DNA of 50,403 nucleotides from Candidatus Anaplasma sp. TIGMIC (GCF_028204095.1 NZ_JAQLOH010000004.1:1-50403), one strand, 5' to 3'; counted from the first letter of the stretch, positions 30,206-40,315 are shown. The notes: a model not told the origin generated them from the letters alone. Numbers and translations: made by a program.

Positions 30206-32121
30206 AAGACGCCCCTTTCGTGAGAATGTTTGGATATGATACAAGGTCTGCGTTATTGCGGGAATAGTGACATGCATAAATATTTGCTGTCTTCGTAGAC
30301 AGTTTGTAAGATCCTACCTGCGCTGCTCTGGGGCGGGGGAAAAGCTTCTTTTTGAGATTTCCCAGCGACCTGCGTTGTTTCCTCAAGTAACAGGACCTGA
30401 AAATACACGTGCAGTACCCTCACTCCATAGGAACTTTGGGATTGCGCTGTGTCACTACGACGCTAAAACCACATATACCACGCCCAAAAGGCTTGCTTGT
30501 CCATACATAGCGCAATGGAAGCCCGCGCGGTTGGGGACGTAACGCGTCTGATACGTGTGAAAAACAGTGCTCTTGACCATAGCCGCTCAAGGTTCTGATG
30601 GTACGCTTCCAGTGCACGAGGCAGAATGCAAAACTTACTTGTGCTCTTGCATACCGTGTTGTGCTTCGTTCCGGCCGGAACTCACGTGTATGTGATCGCA
30701 AAAACTGTTATGTAGTTACTAACGGGCGACGCACGGTTTACATGTGACCGCTCTTTTCCACCTGGCAGGATGCTTAGATATTACTTCCTGTTTTTTGTGG
30801 CACTAGGTTATAGCGCTTTGGCTGTATTGGTGGCCATGCGCCATATTTGCAGCTGTAGGACGTATATTCAGATGGATTAGAAAAGAATTTCTTTCGGAGC
30901 TTCCTGGGCGCAGGTCTGTATCTTGAGCCCGAGCCTTGTCTGAGTATATGTAGATCCTTGTGCATGGTGGTTATAAAAATCACGAGTTGCAGATGTTGTG
31001 GATTTAGCTGACCCGCAGGTACCGCGCGGTTATGTCGTAGATGGTTCGGTAGTCTGCCGGTGGTCACGCCACATGTCTTCCTGAGCTTTGGATAGGTAGC
31101 AAGTGCGATTAACGACATCCTATTTCCGGCACGTCTGCGCGCTGATGGCTGGTACAGAGTTATGATCGCGTCAATGTGGGATTAGTCTGTTTGCAAGTGC
31201 CTTTTAGGTGCGGTAGCCATCATCAGGAGCAAAAACGGGTGTTTTTTGTTTGTGCTGCATAGAACCTATAGCTTATGTAGGACTTTGGGTGATTGTGGTA
31301 AGACTTGACAATGAGGCGGCAAAGGCAGCCTTTATGCCTCTAACGAGAGAATGGCGGTGCAGTGTTACGTCCGGGTTAGCCGCTCTGAAGATCATCAGCA
31401 ACATTTCCAGGAATGATGCAATTTGCAGAGATCTCTGAGGTTAAGAAATATCGCAAATACGCTGTGGCGGCGGTTTAACCAACACATAGAGTGTTGGGTA
31501 CTCTAGAGTTAACATGTATTGGCATCGCAGGTATGTTGCAGTGGTTTGTGGTGATTTTAATGCGATAATGGCGATTAATGTTATGCGCTATCCGCATCCG
31601 CGGTAAGGTTTTTTCTGGTGTAGTATCACCAAATTGTGGCCATAATTTCATAAAAAATCGCTCGCTGTCGGAAGTGCGGCTGGAGCTCTGAAGAATTGTT
31701 TTTGCGCTTTATCAAGGGCTGCTGGTTGTGTGAGGTCTAGCACATGCGGCTATTGTATTATCACGATATCTTACCCAAAGTGTACGCTTCCTGAAGCTGC
31801 CTTAACTTATGTTTCAACATTTTTCCACTTCGCGGTATCCTAAACGAGTGTGTTTATGTGGTGACAAGGTAGATATCGTTTTTGGGGGATGGGTGTGCTA
31901 TTGCGTGTTGTTATGACTTCTAAGTTTGAGTAGGAATGTCTCCTGGTTATTCTCCAGAGTAGTGATGGCAATCGCGTGTATATCGTCTGCGTGGTATGTG
32001 TGTGCTATGAGGCTGTAGTAGAGAATATTCGACATGGTCATTTTAATTGACTGCATGTCTCTGTAATGATATGTGAGCATGCTAGGGCTAATGGTAAGGT
32101 ATTTAGTAAATTACTGAAGGT
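30206..32121. other. 1.9-kb gene-free region
   Basis: The longest gene-free stretch in the window, between divergent ccmG and the TRAP permease gene. Frames of 60-114 codons exist on both strands (for example 30774-31118 minus and 31250-31438 plus), but they lack ribosome sites and recognisable sequence. Small dyads are visible: CCAACAC-ATAGA-GTGTTGG at 31479-31497, and GATGGCT / AGCCATC about 70 nt apart near 31144 and 31217. No tRNA-like or known RNA signature is seen. Decayed genes or a small RNA cannot be excluded. Confidence 0.5.
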
Positions 32122-34719
32122 ATGAAACTTCGTCAGATTATAGATAACCCCGGACACGGGGCTGGTTTAGCAGCCGAGCGGTATACCGTTGGGTGTGTAG
32201 AGTTTTTATGGGCCTTCTTTCAGCTGTTCATAGCATCACCGCTGCCGTTTTGGTTGGCTTCTCAATATGGGCTCGACGGTGTGGTGCTTACGGGCTTGAA
32301 AGCAAGGGCTGTGCATTTGTCATTCGCATTATTTTTGCTGTTCTTAGTTATACCTCCTATTAAACGTGAGGTTAAGGAAGGGAGCGCTGGGCTAATAGGT
32401 TGGGTTTGTGCCATCTTGGCCGCGGGATCCGTTTTGTACGTCATAGCGTTTTATGATGGGTTAGCTGCTAGGGTAGCTATGCCTAACAGTCTTGACATCG
32501 CGGCGGCAGTTTGCGGTATGGTGCTTCTTTTGGAAGCCGCAAGGCGTGCAATAGGGTTCCCTATAGTTGTTGTGGCAAGCTTGTTCCTGTTGTATGCGGC
32601 TTTTGGGCATATTATCCCAGATGTCATTGCTCATAGAGGGCACGACATTGCCTCAATTGTCTCGCATGAGTGGCTAAGTTCTGAGGGTGTATTTGGCGTT
32701 GCGTTAGGGGTGTCGTGTAATTTTGTCTTTCTGTATGTGCTGTTTGGTACACTTCTGGACAAAGCTGGAGCTGGTGGCTTCTTCATGAAGCTCTCGTTTG
32801 CGCTACTTAGAGGATCTGTTGGCGGTCCTGCAAAGGCTGCTGTTATAGGGTCTGGGTTTATGGGCATGATGTCCGGTTCGTCAGTGGCGAACACTATAAC
32901 TGTTGGATCATTTACTATTCCTCTTATGAAAAAAATGGGCATGAGCCCAGAAAAAGCTGCTGCAATTGAGGTATCTGCTGGGATAAACGGGCAGATAACG
33001 CCGCCGGTGATGGGCGCCGCTGCGTTTTTGATGGCAGAGTTTTTGGCATTGCCATATTCCGACATTGTCAAGCATGCGCTGATTCCAGCACTTATGGTGT
33101 ACATAGGTTTGTTGGTTATAGTGCATTTTGAAGCTCAAAGGCTCCATAATGTGGAGAAGACGAGCTGCAGCAAGGGAAGAGCAATACCTATGATGCTGTT
33201 GCGTATTGGTCTGTGCGTAACTTCTCTTGTTATGTTGTTTGGGTTTATCCATGTGGTTATTGATGGGCTCACTATAGGGGCGTTTCACATCCCTGGGGTG
33301 AAGGATATTTTCCACGGAGCGAGCATATATGCTATTGCGGTCATTTTGGCAGCAGTCTATATTGCGGTGCTGGTATACAGACCTGAGAGCGGCGCAAGGC
33401 TGCACGATGGTGTTGATGTCGAATCTATTAGCGATCCCAAGGAAAGTGGGTGGGAAATCTTTAAGCAAGGTCTGCATTACTTTATTCCAGTAATAATCCT
33501 AGTATGGTCCTTGGTGGTGGAAAGAGTTTCGTCCTCACTGGCATGCTTCTGGACAAATATGTTCCTCATGTACATGTTGTTAATCGAGGGTGTTGTTACT
33601 TCTGTCCGCAGTAGAGATTTCTCTGGCATATTACCGGCTCTGAAAGCGGGTTTGTGTAAAATATGTTCTGCTATGCTAACAAGCTCCAAGAACATGCTTC
33701 CCATTGCTGTAGCCACTGCAACTGCTGGAATAGTTGTGGGCATAGTAGGGCTAACTGGGTTTGGTTTGGCCATGGGGTCGTTTGTGGATGTCCTGGCTGG
33801 AAATAGCGTATTTATAGCTCTGCTTATTACGGCCGCGATATGCATCGTACTTGGTATGGGTATGCCTACCACAGGATGCTACATCATAGTATCGACGTTG
33901 GTGGTGCCTGTTCTTAGTGCCATAGTGCACAAGAATGGTATGCTGACTTCTCCTATAGCATTGCACTTGTTTGTATTTTACTTTGGATTGATGGCTGATG
34001 TTACACCGCCGGTAGGTATTGCATCGTACGCAGCTGCGGCTATAGCTAGGGCTAATTCCTTCAAGACGGGGATGCAGTCTTTTTGGTACAACATAAAGAC
34101 TATGGCAATTCCTTTCATATTTGTGTTCAACAATAACGTCATATTGTACGGCGTTGAAAATATTTGGAAGGCGGCGATAGACATCGTGCTCGCGTTATTC
34201 GGAATAATAGTGCTCTCTATGGGGATGCAAGGGTACTTCCTGAGGCGAAATAAGTACTACGAGTCAATAATACTGGTAGCTATAGCATTTATGCTCATGG
34301 CGCCGAATTACATCTCCAGTCTAGTTAGTAACAATAGTGCCGATATTCCTTTTGACGAGGAAGTAGTTATGCTGAATAGGGGAGATACCGTTAGAGTCAA
34401 TTTTGACAGATCTGTGGGCAGTGTAGTCAATAGCGGATTTGTGACAGTACCTATCAGGGAAAGGTTTGAAGGTAGTGTAGAGAAAATGCTGAAGGATGCT
34501 ATAGGCGTGCTTCTTGATCCCACCCCCAAGGGATGGATAGTGTTTGACACTATCAAAGGGGGTTACGTTCACGATGACATGGATGCAGGTGACGAAGTCA
34601 CAGGCTTAGTCGTGACCAGGAAGAACGTAAACGGCTACTACGTGAGTATCGTGGCGTTCTTTATGCTAATGATATTGGCGTTGCTCCAGTCACGCAGCAA
34701 AGACGGCGTTGTACGATAG
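32122..34719 (+). CDS. TRAP transporter permease, DctQ-DctM fusion (TAXI type)
   Basis: Sodium-driven uptake permease of the tripartite ATP-independent periplasmic family, with small (DctQ) and large (DctM) subunits fused. The 865 residues carry about 16-18 membrane segments. The first 180 residues form the DctQ-like part. The DctM part follows with GFMGMMSGSSVANT (near residue 245), INGQITPPVMGAAAF, and the second half signature GMGMPTTGCYII (near 576) with DVTPPVG. A soluble C-terminal stretch (about 745-845) resembles DUF3394 of this subfamily. No binding protein gene is nearby, so the substrate is unknown; small carboxylates or amino acids are typical. cvpA follows after 9 nt. Confidence 0.92.
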   Translation: MKLRQIIDNPGHGAGLAAERYTVGCVEFLWAFFQLFIASPLPFWLASQYGLDGVVLTGLKARAVHLSFALFLLFLVIPPIKREVKEGSAGLIGWVCAILAAGSVLYVIAFYDGLAARVAMPNSLDIAAAVCGMVLLLEAARRAIGFPIVVVASLFLLYAAFGHIIPDVIAHRGHDIASIVSHEWLSSEGVFGVALGVSCNFVFLYVLFGTLLDKAGAGGFFMKLSFALLRGSVGGPAKAAVIGSGFMGMMSGSSVANTITVGSFTIPLMKKMGMSPEKAAAIEVSAGINGQITPPVMGAAAFLMAEFLALPYSDIVKHALIPALMVYIGLLVIVHFEAQRLHNVEKTSCSKGRAIPMMLLRIGLCVTSLVMLFGFIHVVIDGLTIGAFHIPGVKDIFHGASIYAIAVILAAVYIAVLVYRPESGARLHDGVDVESISDPKESGWEIFKQGLHYFIPVIILVWSLVVERVSSSLACFWTNMFLMYMLLIEGVVTSVRSRDFSGILPALKAGLCKICSAMLTSSKNMLPIAVATATAGIVVGIVGLTGFGLAMGSFVDVLAGNSVFIALLITAAICIVLGMGMPTTGCYIIVSTLVVPVLSAIVHKNGMLTSPIALHLFVFYFGLMADVTPPVGIASYAAAAIARANSFKTGMQSFWYNIKTMAIPFIFVFNNNVILYGVENIWKAAIDIVLALFGIIVLSMGMQGYFLRRNKYYESIILVAIAFMLMAPNYISSLVSNNSADIPFDEEVVMLNRGDTVRVNFDRSVGSVVNSGFVTVPIRERFEGSVEKMLKDAIGVLLDPTPKGWIVFDTIKGGYVHDDMDAGDEVTGLVVTRKNVNGYYVSIVAFFMLMILALLQSRSKDGVVR

Positions 34720-34728
34720 GGTGCTACA

Positions 34729-35331
34729 ATGGTTTTGGACATTACAGTAATGCTGGTGGTGCTACTGTTGATGGTTCTGGGCCTTATACGGGGCTTCGTT
34801 AAGGAAGTGTTCGGTATAGCGGGCATGGTTGCTGTGGTTTGCATTACTGCAGAGTACAGTGATTACTTTAGTGACATGTACAGTGCGCGGGTTCACTCGG
34901 AGGCATTGGCCAATGTATTTTCCGGCGTTACTGTATTTGTTTGTGCCATGACGTGCGCTATTCTTGCGAACAGTGTCATAGTAAGGGTGCTCTCACCACT
35001 ACGGCATAGCCTTTTAGACAAGACTGCGGGGTCTATTGTGGGTGTGGCAAAAGGTCTTGTGGCCTCGTACTTTTTGTTTTTTGTTATGGAAACTTTTCTG
35101 TACGTGTTTGCGCCCCCATCTGTGGATGAAGAGGCGGGCTCTCAGATTGAGCTTCCCGGGTGGTTTGTTGATACTTACTCGTACAATGTCTTTTCTGTTG
35201 CCAGTGAATACATAGGCAGTTCCATCTCGGACCAGACGTATGAAAAAATTACGGTTATTGCGCGAGAGTTGCTTGAGAAAAAGCGTGCAAGTCGCCTAGC
35301 CACATCTATTGGGTATGCAGACGGTGTATAG
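34729..35331 (+). CDS. CvpA family membrane protein
   Basis: A 200-residue protein with four membrane segments (about 5-20, 28-45, 62-85, 100-125) and a soluble tail. LLMVLGLIRGFVKEVFGIAG near the N-terminus and DKTAGSIVGVAKGLVASYFL are typical of CvpA, a family tied to colicin V production in E. coli and more broadly to envelope homeostasis. ATG with TAGGGTG 5 nt ahead, 9 nt after the TRAP permease stop, so probably cotranscribed. The actual role in this organism is unknown. Confidence 0.85.
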   Translation: MVLDITVMLVVLLLMVLGLIRGFVKEVFGIAGMVAVVCITAEYSDYFSDMYSARVHSEALANVFSGVTVFVCAMTCAILANSVIVRVLSPLRHSLLDKTAGSIVGVAKGLVASYFLFFVMETFLYVFAPPSVDEEAGSQIELPGWFVDTYSYNVFSVASEYIGSSISDQTYEKITVIARELLEKKRASRLATSIGYADGV

Positions 35332-35343
35332 GCGTTATATTTC

Positions 35344-35371
35344 TTGATTGTGTCCTGCTGTTGTATATAAT
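35344..35371 (+). promoter_or_regulatory. Strong promoter of rpsF-rpsR-rplI
   Basis: TTGATT at 35344-35349, 16 nt, and a perfect TATAAT at 35366-35371. Transcription would begin near 35378, 30 nt ahead of the GTG of rpsF. This is the best-matching promoter I find in the window, in keeping with ribosomal protein expression. Confidence 0.6.
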
Positions 35372-35407
35372 ACCCGTGAGGATTTTTTTGTTCATGGGGG
35401 TTTCGTA

Positions 35408-35737
35408 GTGCCTTTTTACGAGTTTGCTTTTATAGCACAGCAGGGTCTTACTCAGTACGAACTTGAGGGACTTGCTAAAGGTTTGACTGCATTGTTGGTC
35501 AAGCTTGGTGGCGAGCTCGTGAAGTATGAGTACTGGGGCCTTATGGATTTTGCTTATAGCATTGCGAAAAATAATAAGGGGCATTACTGCATGATGTACG
35601 TGCGTGCGGGGCCAGCGGCAATGGATGAGTTTAAGCGTAAGATAAAACTCAATGAAGATGTGTTGAGATTTTTGTGTTTAAAGGTGGATAAGGTCCCAGA
35701 GGGGCGTTCCGCCATGATGGGTTCAGATCAAGATTAG
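35408..35737 (+). CDS. rpsF: 30S ribosomal protein S6
   Basis: Binds the central domain of 16S rRNA together with S18. From GTG 35408 the protein has 109 residues and begins [16 protein letters not shown], as in other alphaproteobacterial S6 proteins. Further conserved parts are [22 protein letters not shown] and [22 protein letters not shown] lies 7 nt before the GTG. The open frame extends upstream to 35348, but that lies inside the promoter. rpsR follows after 10 nt. Confidence 0.96.
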   Translation: MPFYEFAFIAQQGLTQYELEGLAKGLTALLVKLGGELVKYEYWGLMDFAYSIAKNNKGHYCMMYVRAGPAAMDEFKRKIKLNEDVLRFLCLKVDKVPEGRSAMMGSDQD

Positions 35738-35747
35738 GAGGTTTTCT

Positions 35748-36038
35748 GTGTCTAGTGGAGGTAAAAGGCGTAGTGGGGATTCGGAGTCGACAGGTAGTTC
35801 GTATTCTCCCTTGGTTTATCTTAAGAGACCTTATTTCAGGAAATCTAGATCTTGTCCTTTGGCGCAGTGTCCAGATGCGGACATAGACTACAAGAATAAG
35901 GCCTTGCTTTCAAAATTTGTCTCTGAATACGGTAGGGTTCTGCCGAGTAGGATTACATCTGTGTCAGCAAGAAAGCAGAAGCTGCTTGCGCGGGCGATCA
36001 AAAGGGCTAGGTTTCTTGCATTGCTTCCTTATTGCTAA
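35748..36038 (+). CDS. rpsR: 30S ribosomal protein S18
   Basis: Partner of S6 on the small subunit. The 96 residues include the conserved core [33 protein letters not shown] and [14 protein letters not shown]. The first 25 residues are a Ser/Arg/Gly-rich extension. GTG start with a perfect AGGAGG 6 nt ahead; that site overlaps the rpsF stop codon. Standard rpsF-rpsR-rplI order. Confidence 0.97.
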   Translation: MSSGGKRRSGDSESTGSSYSPLVYLKRPYFRKSRSCPLAQCPDADIDYKNKALLSKFVSEYGRVLPSRITSVSARKQKLLARAIKRARFLALLPYC

Positions 36039-36062
36039 ATTAGTGAAATATGGGTCTTTTTG

Positions 36063-36665
36063 ATGTTGTCAGTAATACTTAAGTCTAGCATAAGAGGGCT
36101 AGGCAAGGCGGGGGAGGTTGCTCAGGTTAAGCCCGGGTATGCGAGATATCTGTTGTCAGATGGTAAGGCAGTACGAGCGACAAAGCGTAATATGGAGCTT
36201 TTGTCAGAAAAGCTTGCTGCTATGGAAAGCGAGAGTAGGCAAAAGCTTGAAGAGGCTGAAGGGGTTGCGCGTGCGCTTGAAGCTGAGTGTCTTATTATGG
36301 TGCGCCAGGCTTCAGATGATGGCAGACTTTTTGGCTCAGTAACCGTACGAGATGTTGCGAAGTTGCTGAATGGTATTGGTTATTCTGTGCAGCCAAAGGA
36401 AGTGTTCTTTGGTGAGGTGATAAAGCGTGTGGGCGAATACGACATAAACGTAGAGCTTCATGCAGACTTGGTCTCCGTGGTGAAACTGCACGTTGTTAAA
36501 AACGAGGCAGATGCTGAGGTGGTTAAACTCAACATTGCGCGCGACAGGAAGAGTAAGGTTGATGCTGCCGCTAAAGCTGAAGAGCAGCCGGCAGTGACAG
36601 ACGAAGATAGTGGTATAGGTGCGGTTGATTCTGGAGCTGATAGCGAAGAAGAGAGTGCGTCGTAG
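36063..36665 (+). CDS. rplI: 50S ribosomal protein L9
   Basis: Binds 23S rRNA at the base of the L1 stalk and helps maintain reading frame. The N-terminal rRNA-binding domain ([26 protein letters not shown]) is followed by the long connecting helix and the C-terminal domain ([18 protein letters not shown]). The 200-residue length exceeds the usual 150 because of an acidic, Ala/Ser/Glu-rich tail of about 40 residues. ATG 36063 is preferred; the TTG just before it adds one residue. There is only a weak GGG as ribosome site. Confidence 0.96.
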   Translation: MLSVILKSSIRGLGKAGEVAQVKPGYARYLLSDGKAVRATKRNMELLSEKLAAMESESRQKLEEAEGVARALEAECLIMVRQASDDGRLFGSVTVRDVAKLLNGIGYSVQPKEVFFGEVIKRVGEYDINVELHADLVSVVKLHVVKNEADAEVVKLNIARDRKSKVDAAAKAEEQPAVTDEDSGIGAVDSGADSEEESAS

Positions 36666-36682
36666 GTCATGTGAGAGGATTT

Positions 36683-37957
36683 ATGGTAGGGTATGTTGGC
36701 GACGCCGATATAGGAGAGTGTGATGTTGAGATAGCTAATTGTCTGTCTGCCGAGTTAAATAGGCAGAACACTACGTTACAGATGATAGCGTCTGAGAATT
36801 TTGTGAGTCGTGCTGTTCTTCAGGCACAGGGTTCAGTGCTCACAAACAAGTATGCCGAGGGGTATCCTGGTAGTAGATACTACTGTGGGTGTTCAGAAGT
36901 TGACGTTGCGGAACGTCTTGCGGTGGAGCGTTTGTGTGAGTTGTTCGGGTGTAAGTACGCCAATGTTCAGCCGCACTCTGGCTCTCAAGCCAATCAGCAG
37001 GTGTTCATGGCGCTTTTGAGGCCGGGTGATACAGTTCTTGGTATGTCTTTGGACTCAGGTGGGCATCTGACTCATGGTGCTGCGCCCAACGTTTCTGGAA
37101 AGTGGTTTAATGCTGTTCCGTACAATGTCAGCCGAGAAACAAATCTCCTCGATATGGAGGAGATCGAAAGTATAGCGCTGTCGGTTAAGCCTGCTCTTAT
37201 TATAGCTGGGGCGTCATCTTATCCAAGGCAGATAGATTTCAAGGCCTTCAGAGCCATAGCTGATAAGGTAGGTGCGTACTTTCTTGCGGATATTGCGCAC
37301 TATTCAGGTCTTATAGCAGGTGGGTGTTATCCGTCACCTTTCGGGTATGCGCATGTAGTTACGTCTACTACTCATAAGACACTGCGTGGACCTAGGGGTG
37401 GTGTTATCATGACAGATGACGAAGATATACACAAAAGGATAAGGTCTGCAGTTTTCCCTGGAATGCAGGGAGGCGCACTGATGCACGTTATTGCCGCTAA
37501 GGCTGTAGCATTTCGCGAGGCATTGAAGCCCGACTTTAAGGTATACGTAAGTAAAATCTTGGATAATTCGCGAGCTCTGGCTAATGTGTTGGTTGATGGC
37601 GGATTGGGAGTTGTAACTGGTGGCACTGATAGTCACATGGTGGTTGTGGATTTGAGGTCTAAGGGTGTGACAGGTCGTGACGTGTCATCCTCTCTTGAGA
37701 GGGCTGGTATAGTGTGCAACAAGAATGCGGTTCCTTTTGACACAGAAAAGCCATGGGTAACATCTGGTATTAGACTCGGGTCTGCTGCTGAAACTTCTAG
37801 AGGTCTTGGTACTGCAGAATTTGAGAGAATTGGTGGCCTTGTGTTGAGGATTGTGAACGCCATATCCGGTGGCAGTGAAGATATGTCAGTGGTTGAGGAA
37901 GAAGTCCGCAAAGAGGTTGCTAGCCTTGTCAGACCTATACCGTATTTATGGGGATGA
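36683..37957 (+). CDS. glyA: Serine hydroxymethyltransferase
   Basis: PLP enzyme converting serine and tetrahydrofolate to glycine and methylene-tetrahydrofolate, the one-carbon donor ThyX also uses. The 424 residues show [32 protein letters not shown], and the PLP-lysine motif [15 protein letters not shown], plus [17 protein letters not shown] 36683 has GAGAGGA about 3-4 nt ahead; a GTG at 36671 in frame is the alternative. It follows rplI after 17 nt and may be read from the ribosomal-protein promoter. Confidence 0.97.
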   Translation: MVGYVGDADIGECDVEIANCLSAELNRQNTTLQMIASENFVSRAVLQAQGSVLTNKYAEGYPGSRYYCGCSEVDVAERLAVERLCELFGCKYANVQPHSGSQANQQVFMALLRPGDTVLGMSLDSGGHLTHGAAPNVSGKWFNAVPYNVSRETNLLDMEEIESIALSVKPALIIAGASSYPRQIDFKAFRAIADKVGAYFLADIAHYSGLIAGGCYPSPFGYAHVVTSTTHKTLRGPRGGVIMTDDEDIHKRIRSAVFPGMQGGALMHVIAAKAVAFREALKPDFKVYVSKILDNSRALANVLVDGGLGVVTGGTDSHMVVVDLRSKGVTGRDVSSSLERAGIVCNKNAVPFDTEKPWVTSGIRLGSAAETSRGLGTAEFERIGGLVLRIVNAISGGSEDMSVVEEEVRKEVASLVRPIPYLWG

Positions 37958-38049
37958 TCGCTGCGACGTCTTGTTGTGGGTAGCGATTTTGGAAGGGCAT
38001 GCACGTTGCCAGGTAACTTGTTTGGTGTTTTTTACTGTCGAGAGTTTCC

Positions 38050-38388
38050 ATGGTAAGCGAAAATTCGGGTTCTGGCATGCATGCAGCGGCAAGTAGTATG
38101 TTGGACTCCATCCTCATGATGGTAGAGGCGATGGTGGATTCTGCTGGAGCGGCTGTGTGCTGTGATAGCGATGGCAGTATTGTTGAGATATCGGGATGTG
38201 GCGTTGTGTATTTAGTAAGCTGGCATGCCCCTTCTGCGCAGATATGGGTGGCGTCACCATGTAGTGGATCTGTGCGTTTCAGTTATGATCCGGACAAAGA
38301 CCTTTGGTGGGACTGTCGCGATAAGCGCGAGCTGGCTGACTTTGTCAGGCAGGAAGTGATCGCCATTTTTGGCCTCGCTGAGGAGTAG
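38050..38388 (+). CDS. cyaY: Frataxin-like iron donor protein CyaY
   Basis: Frataxin homologue that modulates Fe-S cluster assembly with IscS. The 112-residue protein ends in the typical frataxin core: SAQIWVASPCSGSVRFSYD, then WWDCRDKRELADFVRQEVI. The first helix (about residues 10-35) is hydrophobic and Met-rich, with few of the acidic residues that form the iron-binding ridge in E. coli CyaY. The protein also has several cysteines (CC and SGCG) in the early strands. The identification rests on the second half; the first half is diverged. The ABC exporter gene starts 7 nt after the stop. Confidence 0.82.
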   Translation: MVSENSGSGMHAAASSMLDSILMMVEAMVDSAGAAVCCDSDGSIVEISGCGVVYLVSWHAPSAQIWVASPCSGSVRFSYDPDKDLWWDCRDKRELADFVRQEVIAIFGLAEE

Positions 38389-38395
38389 GTATCGC

Positions 38396-40132
38396 ATGAG
38401 GATTCTGCTCTCTTATATCAAGCCCTACAAGCGGTACTTTTTGTTTGCCTACCTTGTCGTATTGGTCACTTCTGGCGCCATATTGGCATTTGGTAAGGGC
38501 CTGAGTGCCATAGTTGATACGGGACTATTTGGCAATGCTTCGGCAAGCTTGGGCACCTTCTTTTGGGTTCTGCTATTAATTTTTATAATTGCGAAAGGTT
38601 CATTTTTACGTATTTGGCTGTGTGGCAAGGGTGCCTCGTGTGTGGTGCGGGATTTGCGGCACAAGCTCTATGATAAAATAGTCAGTTTGTCTCCAGCGGA
38701 ATTAGAAAGCTTTAGTACATCTTTGCTGATGACGCGACTTATGGCTGATACCGCAGCTCTTGGCGCAGTGTTGAACGGCAGTGTATTGGTGATATTTCGT
38801 AACATAACTGTGTTGGCCAGCAGCATGGTTATGCTCGTACATACGAACTTTCAGCTAACCTCGCGCATTGCGCTTGTGTTGCCAGTGTTACTCATAATAG
38901 TGGCCTTTTTAGGTAAGAGGGTTAAACGATCCGGGTTATTGCTACGTAAGCAGACGGACGAACTTGCGCATTTTGGTGAAGAGACCTGCTCCATGACGTG
39001 GGAGATACAGTCTCTTTCGGCGGAGGAGATAGTGCGTAAAAAGTTTGCTTGTTTGTTGGAAAGTGTCGCGAAGGCCGAAGGGAAACACGTTATACTCAGG
39101 GCGTTTTTGGTTACCTTAATCATAGCCTCAGTAACCACATCGGTAGGGCTAGTTCTGTGGGTAGGCATCAGGGCTGTGGCGGAACATAGCATGAGTGCTG
39201 GCACCTTACTGTCGTTCATTTTTTATTCCGCGCTCGCGGCAGGGGCCGTAAATGGTCTGGGTGATAATATACATGATCTGCAAAAAGCTGTGGGGATAAC
39301 GGAGGATATTACTAAGCTGCTAAACGTTGATCCGTGTATTGCGGATTCTGCCGGATGTGTAGATGTTTTTAAAGTGGAAGAGTCCGTGAGTATTAATGAC
39401 GTGACTTTTGCATATACCAACAGGGCTGAGCCAGTTCTTAAGGGCGTAAGTCTGTCCATGAAAAAGGGGGAGAAAATCGCTTTTGTAGGCTATTCTGGTA
39501 CTGGTAAAAGCACGATAGTTGACCTGTTGCTGAGGTATTATGATGTTAGCACTGGTAGTATCACTATAGATGGTGTTGATATTAGGAATATTTCTTTGAA
39601 GAGCCTGAGATCTTTTTTCTGTGTGGTTCCGCAGTGCCCTGCAATATTTTCCGGCACCATATTGGAGAATTTAACGTACGGTCTTCAGGATTACACTGAG
39701 GAGCAGTTACGTGATGCAGTCGAGGGTGCCAACATTGCTGACTTTATCTTTGGTCTGCCAGAGAAATTCGACACCTTTGTTGGCGAAAAAGGGATATTTA
39801 TGTCCGAAGGCCAAAAGCAGAGGATTGTCTTGGCAAGGGCCATACTTAGACGCCCTGAGGTTTTAATACTTGATGAAGCGACATCCGCTTTAGACGCCAA
39901 TAGCGAGAGCAAAGTGTACGATACTCTTCGGGAACTGATGAAAGACAAGTTGACAATAACAATTGCGCACAGGCTTGCCACTGTGGTTGATTCCGATAAG
40001 ATCGTGGTCTTGAACAATGGGGTCATACAGGAAGTTGGCACGCACGATGAACTGATGGCTGACGATAATAGCCTTTATGCCGGGCTATTTAAGCTTCAGC
40101 ACAAGGTTGGCATGGTAGGTGCGGGAGCGTAG
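38396..40132 (+). CDS. MsbA-like ABC exporter (fused permease and ATPase)
   Basis: Half-size ABC exporter of 578 residues working as a homodimer in the inner membrane. Six membrane segments occupy about residues 1-310. The ATPase domain has Walker A GYSGTGKST, Q-loop VPQCPAIFSGTILENL, a signature MSEGQKQRI in place of LSGGQ, Walker B EVLILDEATSALD and H-loop IAHRLATV. Closest family type is MsbA/lipid and multidrug exporters, but Anaplasma makes no lipid A, so the substrate must differ. ATG 38396 has AGGAG about 10 nt ahead; a TTG at 38369 in frame would overlap cyaY. It lies next to cyaY, probably in one transcript. Confidence 0.9.
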   Translation: MRILLSYIKPYKRYFLFAYLVVLVTSGAILAFGKGLSAIVDTGLFGNASASLGTFFWVLLLIFIIAKGSFLRIWLCGKGASCVVRDLRHKLYDKIVSLSPAELESFSTSLLMTRLMADTAALGAVLNGSVLVIFRNITVLASSMVMLVHTNFQLTSRIALVLPVLLIIVAFLGKRVKRSGLLLRKQTDELAHFGEETCSMTWEIQSLSAEEIVRKKFACLLESVAKAEGKHVILRAFLVTLIIASVTTSVGLVLWVGIRAVAEHSMSAGTLLSFIFYSALAAGAVNGLGDNIHDLQKAVGITEDITKLLNVDPCIADSAGCVDVFKVEESVSINDVTFAYTNRAEPVLKGVSLSMKKGEKIAFVGYSGTGKSTIVDLLLRYYDVSTGSITIDGVDIRNISLKSLRSFFCVVPQCPAIFSGTILENLTYGLQDYTEEQLRDAVEGANIADFIFGLPEKFDTFVGEKGIFMSEGQKQRIVLARAILRRPEVLILDEATSALDANSESKVYDTLRELMKDKLTITIAHRLATVVDSDKIVVLNNGVIQEVGTHDELMADDNSLYAGLFKLQHKVGMVGAGA

Positions 40133-40315
40133 GTACCTTTTGCGATATACGTAGGTATTGTTCTGAAACGTGGTTTCGTACAAGATTATAAGCTTGCGAC
40201 AAACTTATGTGAATCTTAATGAGCGTTGGAGGGCGATTTGCGGGATTGCTGAACGCTTACGTATACAGCATGTGCGCTATATAGCATAAACATTGGCATG
40301 ATTACTACAATCCAA

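Noticed and set aside
30774-31118. 114-codon minus-strand frame in the 1.9-kb gene-free region
   Set aside because: Composition (many Pro, Arg, His, Asn and few hydrophobic stretches) is unlike a bacterial protein, and no start signal is visible.
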